NCBI GenBank assembly: GCA_021162125.1
Contig: JAGGZG010000192.1
Coordinates: 1-18,563 of the forward strand
Origin: Anaerolineae bacterium
Lineage (GTDB): Bacteria > Chloroflexota > Anaerolineae > JACIWR01
Length of the DNA: 18,563 nt
Direction of reading: 5' to 3'
Positions 13,067 to 18,563 of the stretch are shown one piece after another. The translations under genes were made by a program, and so were the position numbers. The first letter of the stretch is position 1. Each line of letters opens with the position of its first letter. The notes under the pieces are model-generated. The model made no database searches. It was given only the letters and a program-made list of their open reading frames with translations, and had not been told where the DNA came from.

Positions 13067-13924
13067 CTAGCCCGCCTGCGCCTTCAATCGTGCGCGGTAG
13101 GCCCTGATGTAACGCCGGCCGTAATCGTCTTTGCCCAGCGCCAGGTCGGCGGCCAGGATGGCGGGGCGCACCTTTGCCGCGTCCACGATGGGGCACGTGA
13201 GTCCGGCAGCGATGCAGATGGCCAAAAAGGCGCTGGTCAGCAGCTCGCGGTCGGGCAGGCCAAAGGAAATGTTGCTCGCGCCCAGGGTGAGATTTACCCC
13301 TAGCTCGGCCTTCACCTTGCGCATGGCCTCCAGCGTGACCAGCCCGGCTTTGGTATTCGCGCCCAACGTCAATGCCAGGCAGTCAATCAAAACGTCCTCT
13401 CTGGGAATGTCCAGCGCCTCCGCCCGCGATACGATCTTTTTAGCGATTGCCAACCGTCTGTCGGGGTCGTTCTCTGGAATACCCTCGTCGTCCATACACA
13501 GGCCGATCACTACCGCGTTGTATTGTTTCACCAGCGGCAGAATTCGCTCAAGCGAGGATTCTTTACCGTTCACCGAGTTGACGATGGGCTTCCCCTGGTA
13601 CACCTCTAACGCGGCCTGAAGTGCGTCGGGGTTGGCGCTGTCAATGCACAGCGGCACATCCACAGCTTCCATCACGATTTTGATCGCTTCCGGCAGCAGG
13701 GCGACCTCGTCCACCCCGGCCGCACCCACGTTCACGTCCAGGATGTCCGCCCCGGCCGCCACCTGCCGTATGGCCTCCTGGCGCACAATGTCCAGACTGC
13801 CCTCCAACAGGGCTGCGGCCAGCTTTTTCTTGCCCGTGGGATTGATCCGCTCGCCGATGATCACTGTGGGCCGATCATCGGCGATGGTCACTGTCTTCGT
13901 TGCGCTGGATACCGTTGTTTTCAT
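13067..13924 (-). CDS. Methyltetrahydrofolate:corrinoid methyltransferase-like protein (pterin-binding domain)
   Basis: 285 residues of the dihydropteroate-synthase/pterin-binding TIM-barrel family. VIIGERINPTGKKKL, AAGADILDVNVGA, VPLCIDSANPDALQAAL and KPIVNSVNGKESSLERILPL match the methyltetrahydrofolate methyltransferases (AcsE/MetH type), which pass the methyl group of methyl-THF to a corrinoid protein. LTLGASNISFGLPDRELL is the family's C-terminal motif. In the Wood-Ljungdahl pathway AcsE pairs with corrinoid protein and CO dehydrogenase; none of those genes is visible here, so the acceptor is unknown. It is too long and the context is wrong for folate-making FolP. GGAGGA lies upstream of the ATG at a slightly long spacing. 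Confidence 0.88.
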   Translation of the reverse strand: MKTTVSSATKTVTIADDRPTVIIGERINPTGKKKLAAALLEGSLDIVRQEAIRQVAAGADILDVNVGAAGVDEVALLPEAIKIVMEAVDVPLCIDSANPDALQAALEVYQGKPIVNSVNGKESSLERILPLVKQYNAVVIGLCMDDEGIPENDPDRRLAIAKKIVSRAEALDIPREDVLIDCLALTLGANTKAGLVTLEAMRKVKAELGVNLTLGASNISFGLPDRELLTSAFLAICIAAGLTCPIVDAAKVRPAILAADLALGKDDYGRRYIRAYRARLKAQAG

Positions 13925-14053
13925 CTAAGCAATTTCCTCCGTAATTGAGCGTATTTGAAAAATGTGAGAAAGCAGAACATTGCTGTTGATGGACCTGTCG
14001 GGCAACTGAGTGTGTTACGTGCTGCGCGTTGTGTAGAAGCCGCCCACGTTTTA

Positions 14054-14083
14054 GGATTTGGGATTTGGCCATTGGGATTTGGG
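14054..14083. repeat. Short GGATTTG direct repeats
   Basis: Three copies of ggatttg (14054, 14061, 14075) lie in the 251-bp divergent gap between the methyltransferase and kinase genes. The rest of the gap is unusually AT-rich on the methyltransferase side and holds no ORF I trust. Confidence 0.5.
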
Positions 14084-14099
14084 CCGCGGGTTACTTGGG

Positions 14100-14128
14100 T
14101 TGACAAGAAACGAGTTCTGCGTTAAGCT
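14100..14128 (+). promoter_or_regulatory. Possible promoter of the protein kinase gene
   Basis: A perfect TTGACA at 14100-14105 stands 17 bp from TAAGCT (14123-14128), a poor -10. The better TATAAG at 14128-14133 is 22 bp away, longer than usual. The position, 50 bp upstream of the kinase ATG in a divergent gap, favours a promoter here, but the exact -10 is unclear. Confidence 0.35.
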
Positions 14129-14175
14129 ATAAGCAGAATGAACGACTCGCGATTTGAAACGGCTGAAGGGTCGAG

Positions 14176-15243
14176 ATGCTACTTGCTCCGCTTTCGATAG
14201 GAACTGTACTGCGCGACCGATACAAAATCGTCGAACGGGTAGGCCAGGGAGGCATGGGGGCGGTTTACCGGGCCGAGGACTTGCGCCTGGAAGGCCGCCA
14301 GTGCGCAGTGAAAGAAGTCATCCCCGAACCCGGAGCCAGCCCGGCTGCCCTGGAACAGGCCCAGGAGCAATTCCGCCGCGAGGCCAGTACCCTGGCCCGC
14401 CTGGATCATCCCAACCTGCCTAAAGTCTCCGACTTTTTCTCAGAAAATGGTCGCGATTACCTGGTGATGGACTTCGTCCCCGGCCGCGACCTCAAGCAGT
14501 TGATGGACGAGGCCCGGCGGCGTGGGCGGTTTCTGGACGAGGAACAGGTGCTTGCCTGGGCGGACCAGTTGTGCCAGGCATTGATCTATTTGCATGGGCA
14601 GGATCCGCCTATTCTGCACCGTGACATCAAACCGGCCAACGTCAAACTCACCCCGGCGGGCACGATTAAACTGGTGGACTTCGGCCTGGTCAAACTGATG
14701 GCCCCGGACGACGCGCGGACGATCACCATCCTGCAAGGGCGCGGTACTGTGCAATATACCCCCCTGGAACAGTACGGCGGGGACACTGGCCACACGGATG
14801 CTCGGTCAGACATCTACTGCCTGGGAGCGACCCTCTATCACCTGCTGACCAATCATCCACCCGTGGACGCCAAACAACGCTTCCTCAAGCCCGATTCCCT
14901 GCCCGCGCCCCGCGAGCTGAACCCGCGCCTTTCCCCCCAGACCGAAAGGGCCATCCTGTGGGCGATGGCCATGCATCCAGACGACCGGCCGGCGAGCGTT
15001 GCCGAGTTCCGCGAGGCACTGCTGGCCGGAGCTCAGGGACGGAGCACGTCAGCCGATCTCGTCGTTCCTGGCGCAGGCCAGTGGCGTGCCGCCCTGCGCG
15101 AGAATCGCACGTTGGTCATCGTCGCTTTGGGACTGGTGATCATCGCCTTGATCACCACCCTGCTGGCTCCGCTCTCGCCTCTGCCGGCCGGTGCATCCAC
15201 CGTCCCCGCTGTCCAGCCAACCGTGACGGTCATCAGTCCCTAA
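14176..15243 (+). CDS. Serine/threonine protein kinase (Hanks type) with C-terminal membrane helix
   Basis: 355 residues. Kinase motifs in order: glycine loop GQGGMGAVY (residues 23-31), Lys46 in AVKEV, HRDIKPANV with catalytic Asp150 and Asn155, and DFG at 168-170. The activation segment is GRGTVQYTPLEQYGG, and DARSDIYCLGATLYHLLTN is the helix F region, so the kinase looks active. After the kinase domain (ending near residue 290) comes a ~20-residue linker and one transmembrane helix (TLVIVALGLVIIALITTLLAPL), with only ~25 residues outside. No PASTA or other sensor domain is present. The TAA stop overlaps that of the opposing hydrolase gene. Confidence 0.95.
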   Translation: MLLAPLSIGTVLRDRYKIVERVGQGGMGAVYRAEDLRLEGRQCAVKEVIPEPGASPAALEQAQEQFRREASTLARLDHPNLPKVSDFFSENGRDYLVMDFVPGRDLKQLMDEARRRGRFLDEEQVLAWADQLCQALIYLHGQDPPILHRDIKPANVKLTPAGTIKLVDFGLVKLMAPDDARTITILQGRGTVQYTPLEQYGGDTGHTDARSDIYCLGATLYHLLTNHPPVDAKQRFLKPDSLPAPRELNPRLSPQTERAILWAMAMHPDDRPASVAEFREALLAGAQGRSTSADLVVPGAGQWRAALRENRTLVIVALGLVIIALITTLLAPLSPLPAGASTVPAVQPTVTVISP

Positions 15244-18086
15244 CCCCGTGTGCGGAACAGTTCCACTGCCCGCTTAGTCCAACGCTGTGGCCAGAGGGAG
15301 ATCAGCAAGGGCACGAAGCTCACCGTCAGCGAGAACAGAGTCACACCCCAGCGACCGGAACGGGCTTGTAACAGCGCCACACCAGGCGCGTTCAGCGCGT
15401 AGAGTTCGTAGGCCAGCAGGCCAGCGATCACCGTCCACAACCCCAGACGCAAGCCCTGTGTCAGGGGCTGTCCCCGTACCCACTGGATGGCGAAGCACGC
15501 ACTTCCCACCACTGCGATTCCCAACAACGAGATGAAAAACATCGCACCATCCACCCGCCTGGCGACTGGTGGCATTTCCTCATTCGTCCCATTCACTACA
15601 GGTGTGGGGCTGGGCGTGGGCGATGGTGTCGGCGATGGTGTCGGCGAGGGCGTCGGCGAAGGCGTTGACGTGGGGGTGAACGTAGGCGTGGGCTCCACCG
15701 TCTCGATGATGGCCGGCTTGTCGCCCAGGATGTTCACCAGCATCGTTGGTGGTGAACCGGTGACCGAGATTTCCAATTGCCCCGGCCGTTCCAGCACAAT
15801 GTCCACCTGAGCCACACCATCCACCGTGGTCGTTGGCTGCCGTGATTCCAGCCCCTCGTCCTCGTAGTAGAACCGGAACTCAACCGGGGTGCCGTCGGGC
15901 ACGGGATGGCCGTTGTGGTCAAGAATCACGTTGGTGCGCAGGTTGAGCGTATCTCCCAGACCGATTTCTACGGGAACGGGCGTCCCTTCTGTGCTGTCCG
16001 GCACGTCGGCGCGCATCACGCGGATGCTCTGGTCGGGATCCGGCTCCAACTGGACAATCAAGTTGTAACTGACTCCGTCTACACTCACCGGTGGCGCTCC
16101 CTGGGGGGGGAATTCCTGGAACAAGGCCCGCACCGAGGCCTCGATGTAAGCGGGAATTTTACTGTACACACAATAATACGCGGTCAACTTGCTGATCTCG
16201 GTGGTATCCAGGTAGTACGGTGCGTTGTAGGCGATCACCACCACTTTCTTGCCGCGCATAGTGTCGGCGCGGAGGCGCAGGAAAGATTTAAGCGCGTCGG
16301 ATTGAGGGTATTCCTGCGGGTTATGATCCAACGTGGCGAAGATGATCCAATCAGCGGTGCGGATCAGGCTCTCCACGTCGGCGTTCGACTTCTCTGCTTC
16401 ACTGCCGGGGACCGGGAGCCCCAGGAATCCCATAAGTTGGCTGAAAGTCAGGCTGTGAATCCGCGCCGGGTCCACCTGCCCGCTGGCCGTCGGCCCGTAG
16501 AGCTGGATGATGGTGTCCTGCAACGCCTCCGGGGGGATGAAGTCGTAGGCCGGGCAGTCGGGACAATCGCGGGCCTGGCGGTCGTCGGTGAAGATCAGGA
16601 TATTTTCGTCCACGACCGGTGGCGGGGGCAGGCGGTCGAGTTCCTGCCGTCCCGGGTAGATCAGACTCACCGACTCCTGAGCCATCTGGGCGACCACGCC
16701 CTGGCTCTGCCCGACCTTATCCGCCAGTTGTTCAAGGTCCACCTGTACTGCATCCAGGGCGAAGCGGGGATACAGGCGGTGCTTCAGACGTAGGATGCGA
16801 CGCAGCGACTCGTCCACTCGCGCCTGGAAGCTCGGCTCGTTCACGTACCGCTCGCGGAACCAGGTGATGGTGTCCTTGATGTTCTCCAGTTGCGCCGGCC
16901 AGGAATCGTGGAGGTCGAACTGGGAAAGTAGCAGCAGATCGTTGCCGGCGTAGAAAGCCTCCTGGGCAATGCGCCGGTGGTTGAAAGTCTCCAGCTTGGG
17001 ATCGTAGTGTTTGCGTACCGCCGGCACTCCCAGCGCGTCGCTGACGATCACTCCACCCGCAGCCCGCCAGTTCCCCAGCTCCGGGATGGACATCAGGGCC
17101 TGCATGGCCTGCGGATCAAAGCTCACCGGCCGCGTGGTCTCGCGGATGTTGCCCTGGAAGCCTCGATAGCGAATGTGGGAGGTCATCAGCGCGTCGGTGA
17201 CGGCCAGCGGATCCGTGCCCTGCGGATCGGTCACGGCGATGAAAGGCGGCAGCTCTACCTTGCGCAACTCCTGCAGCGACTTGGAGACGGTGGAGACCTC
17301 CTCGTCGGCGCGGCGGTCGCTCCCACCGTTGCCGGGGAAGTGCTTAGCCACGGTGGCCACCCGCCCATTTCCTCCCACGTGGACGCCGTGGATGTACGCC
17401 CGCCCGAATTTGCTCACCCAATACGGGTCGCCGCCGAAGCAGCGTGTGCCCAGGTCGCCCCGCAGTCCGGGACGCGGGTTGTCCAGCACGTCCAACGAGG
17501 GGCCGAGGAGCAGATTGATACCCATCGCCGCCAGTTCCTGCCCCACAATCTGGCCGACGGCCTCGGCATTGCTTTCTTTCCAGGTCGCCCCCAGCGCCAT
17601 GTTATTGGGCAGGGCTGTTACCCCACCAGTGATGCGCGTGTAGGGATAGCCGTCCCCTTCGTGATCCACGGCAACGAACAGGGGGATGAACTGTCCTGTC
17701 GGGGCGGGCGTCGGTGTGGCAGTGCCTTCACTCGATGCCTGGGGGGGCTGGCTGGCAACGAACGCCCACTTCTGGAGCCCGTTGGTCAGTTCGGCCACCT
17801 GGCGCGGGGTATCCTCGTTGTTGGTGAAATTCTCGTTCGAGGCCAGGAGTACCACACCGCCGACGTGGTACTGGGTGACCAGTTCCACGATGTCCGACCC
17901 CTCGCTCAGGTCATTGCCCACGAAAGTCACCAGAAAGAGTTGCCCCACTTTCTCCTCGACAGTCATACGTGCCAGCAACTGCTCGACGAAAGAGTCCTCG
18001 TCCTGGTTCTGGGCCAAGAGCTGGACCGGGGAGAGCAGGCTCAGGAGTAACACTATATTTGTGACGACCAATCCTATCCTGCGCAT
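15240..18086 (-). CDS. Exported GH3-family (NagZ-like) hydrolase with Ig-like domain, PTPS linker and C-terminal membrane helices
   Basis: About 948 residues from ATG 18086 (MRRIGLV...); in-frame ATG 18104 and TTG 18128 are alternatives. Order: signal peptide ending near QLLAQ (residue ~26); GH3 N-terminal barrel (about 35-430) with MTVEEKVGQLF, VDHEGDG, VAKHFPGNGG (Lys248, His249) and VIVSDALGV (Asp350, candidate nucleophile); a second alpha/beta domain; an Ig-like domain (NLRTNVILDHNGHPVPDGTP); a Pro-Thr-Ser repeat linker; then three hydrophobic helices. Family knowledge points to beta-N-acetylhexosaminidase activity on cell-wall or glycan substrates. Unusually, the NagZ D-S-H acid/base triplet reads D-E-E at 261-263. 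A short TPTPAPT insert also lies inside the barrel. A good promoter lies at 18236-18264. Confidence 0.9.
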   Translation of the reverse strand: MRRIGLVVTNIVLLLSLLSPVQLLAQNQDEDSFVEQLLARMTVEEKVGQLFLVTFVGNDLSEGSDIVELVTQYHVGGVVLLASNENFTNNEDTPRQVAELTNGLQKWAFVASQPPQASSEGTATPTPAPTGQFIPLFVAVDHEGDGYPYTRITGGVTALPNNMALGATWKESNAEAVGQIVGQELAAMGINLLLGPSLDVLDNPRPGLRGDLGTRCFGGDPYWVSKFGRAYIHGVHVGGNGRVATVAKHFPGNGGSDRRADEEVSTVSKSLQELRKVELPPFIAVTDPQGTDPLAVTDALMTSHIRYRGFQGNIRETTRPVSFDPQAMQALMSIPELGNWRAAGGVIVSDALGVPAVRKHYDPKLETFNHRRIAQEAFYAGNDLLLLSQFDLHDSWPAQLENIKDTITWFRERYVNEPSFQARVDESLRRILRLKHRLYPRFALDAVQVDLEQLADKVGQSQGVVAQMAQESVSLIYPGRQELDRLPPPPVVDENILIFTDDRQARDCPDCPAYDFIPPEALQDTIIQLYGPTASGQVDPARIHSLTFSQLMGFLGLPVPGSEAEKSNADVESLIRTADWIIFATLDHNPQEYPQSDALKSFLRLRADTMRGKKVVVIAYNAPYYLDTTEISKLTAYYCVYSKIPAYIEASVRALFQEFPPQGAPPVSVDGVSYNLIVQLEPDPDQSIRVMRADVPDSTEGTPVPVEIGLGDTLNLRTNVILDHNGHPVPDGTPVEFRFYYEDEGLESRQPTTTVDGVAQVDIVLERPGQLEISVTGSPPTMLVNILGDKPAIIETVEPTPTFTPTSTPSPTPSPTPSPTPSPTPSPTPVVNGTNEEMPPVARRVDGAMFFISLLGIAVVGSACFAIQWVRGQPLTQGLRLGLWTVIAGLLAYELYALNAPGVALLQARSGRWGVTLFSLTVSFVPLLISLWPQRWTKRAVELFRTRG
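15619..15690 (-). repeat. 12-bp tandem repeat encoding the PTPS linker
   Basis: Four 12-bp units (ggcgatggtgtc and variants) occupy 15619-15666, with two more degenerate units to 15690. On the coding strand they specify Pro-Thr-Pro-Ser repeats, an extended linker between the surface domains and the membrane helices. Identical first units suggest recent slippage. Confidence 0.85.
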
Positions 18087-18137
18087 CACGTCACTCGATC
18101 CCATCTGCAAACGACGGTATCTTTCCAACGCCGTGGG

Positions 18138-18192
18138 GTAGGGGCAGGCCCTGTACCTGCCCAGAGGGGCAACCGCAAGGGTGCGTCCCTAC
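18138..18192. repeat. Chloroflexota-type 'gtagggg' palindromic repeat in the hydrolase 5' UTR
   Basis: An outer pair, gtaggg (18138-18143) with ccctac (18187-18192), encloses an inner hairpin gggcagg/cctgccc (18142-18162) and the degenerate gcaacc/gggtgc pair. It lies between the hydrolase promoter and its start codon, so it would be transcribed into the mRNA leader. Confidence 0.65.
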
Positions 18193-18235
18193 GTTTGGAG
18201 ACAACACAGACGACTCTCGTCTCAATAGCAGGCAT

Positions 18236-18264
18236 AGTATACCCCGTTCGGCCCAAAGCGTCAA
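18236..18264 (-). promoter_or_regulatory. Strong sigma70-type promoter of the GH3 gene
   Basis: Read on the minus strand: TTGACG (18264-18259), a 17-bp spacer, TATACT (18241-18236). Each box matches five of six consensus bases. Transcription should start near 18229, giving a ~140-nt leader that contains the palindromic repeat at 18138-18192. Confidence 0.65.
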
Positions 18265-18319
18265 ACTGCTGGAGATTACCCGGGTGTATTTCACTTTTGG
18301 GGCAAGTTTGCACCCTGTA

Positions 18320-18341
18320 GGGGCGACCGGCCGGTCGCCCC
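18320..18341. repeat. Perfect 22-bp palindrome ggggcgaccgg/ccggtcgcccc
   Basis: The two 11-nt arms abut with no loop and are preceded by gta, matching the 'gtaggggcgaccggccggtcgccc' element I recall as frequent in Chloroflexota intergenic DNA. It lies upstream of the hydrolase promoter. Confidence 0.8.
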
Positions 18342-18403
18342 ATGGGCATCAAGTTAAGCCAGCAGCTTGGGGAAAACCCTCCCAAAAGCTCGCGGCCGGC
18401 CTC

Positions 18404-18456
18404 GCCTGGGGCTCCAAGCCCCAGGCTGAGCGGCCCCAGGGTGCTAGAAGCACCCT
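18404..18456. repeat. Two adjacent 3-nt-loop hairpins
   Basis: First: gcctggggct (18404-18413) with agccccaggc (18417-18426), loop cca. Second: agggtgct (18438-18445) with agcaccct (18449-18456), loop aga. A 10-bp palindrome, cgagcgctcg (18460-18469), follows. No coding potential is apparent around them. Confidence 0.75.
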
Positions 18457-18502
18457 AGACGAGCGCTCGATCGCACCAACGGCCTGCTAGCACATGTGGA
18501 TT

Positions 18503-18556
18503 GTAGCGTCGGGGCTTGCCCCCGACGCCTGCGTCGCCCGCAAGGGGCGACGCTAC
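18503..18556. repeat. Nested double palindrome at the window end
   Basis: gcgtcgggg/ccccgacgc (18506-18528) and gcgtcgccc/gggcgacgc (18531-18553) are side-by-side 9-bp hairpins. An outer pair, gtagcgtcg (18503-18511) with cgacgctac (18548-18556), gives an alternative single long stem. Together with the other repeats it fills the 435-bp gap from 18129, which holds no gene. Confidence 0.75.
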
Positions 18557-18563
18557 TCAGCCC

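Noticed and set aside
13067..13924. Dihydropteroate synthase (folP)
   Set aside because: The pterin-binding fold is shared, but the GERINPTGKK start, DVNVGA and LGASNISFGLP motifs match methyl-THF methyltransferases, and no folate genes are nearby.
14128..14133. TATAAG as the -10 of the kinase promoter
   Set aside because: It is 22 bp from the TTGACA box, beyond the usual 16-18; only the combined region is reported, with low confidence.
15906..16793. Plus-strand frames opposite the GH3 gene (also 16977-18050)
   Set aside because: They are shadows of a well-supported 948-residue protein with clear GH3 motifs.

Overview
This 18.6-kb window is GC-rich, gene-dense bacterial chromosome. It most resembles a Chloroflexota genome, probably Anaerolineae. 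That assignment is an inference from three things: an archaeal/eukaryal-type prolyl-tRNA synthetase with a C-terminal zinc-binding domain, an exported hydrolase with a Pro/Thr/Ser-repeat linker and C-terminal membrane helices, and many short palindromes of the 'gtaggggcg...' kind in the intergenic DNA. No rRNA, tRNA or CRISPR array was seen.

Layout. (1) 1-1056: the 3' end of a beta-propeller-like protein and a short ORF whose end is formed by a REP hairpin. (2) 1062-4875: argS, with a good sigma70-type promoter and a hairpin leader, then proS, then a GNAT acetyltransferase. A 17-codon, proline-rich ORF with a strong ribosome binding site lies between argS and proS. (3) 4928-8152: an EamA transporter, a polytopic membrane protein, a membrane-anchored SAM methyltransferase and a stand-alone pyruvate-kinase C-domain protein. 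Two near-identical hairpins sit at gene ends here. (4) 8153-8468: a gap with a four-hairpin array, then pepA (leucyl aminopeptidase). (5) 9979-10937: a REP-associated tyrosine transposase (RAYT) flanked by identical REP hairpins. A further REP and a gene remnant lie just upstream. (6) 10936-13022: a small membrane protein, a single-domain chromate (CHR) transporter and a histone-deacetylase-like amidohydrolase. (7) Minus strand 13067-13924: a methyltetrahydrofolate/pterin-binding methyltransferase. (8) 14176-15243: a serine/threonine protein kinase, converging with and overlapping by 4 bp a large minus-strand GH3 (NagZ-like) surface hydrolase (15240-18086). (9) 18129-18563: a gap packed with palindromic repeats, containing a strong minus-strand promoter for the hydrolase.

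The most notable content is the repeat ecology. At least three unrelated families of short perfect hairpins are present: the RAYT-linked CTCCCGCAGG family with four copies, the AAGTGnCSG family with three copies at gene ends, and two-base-loop hairpins in an array. Many abut or overlap stop codons, and one may supply a ribosome binding site to the next gene. The argS-proS region also shows two plausible leader-based regulatory devices.
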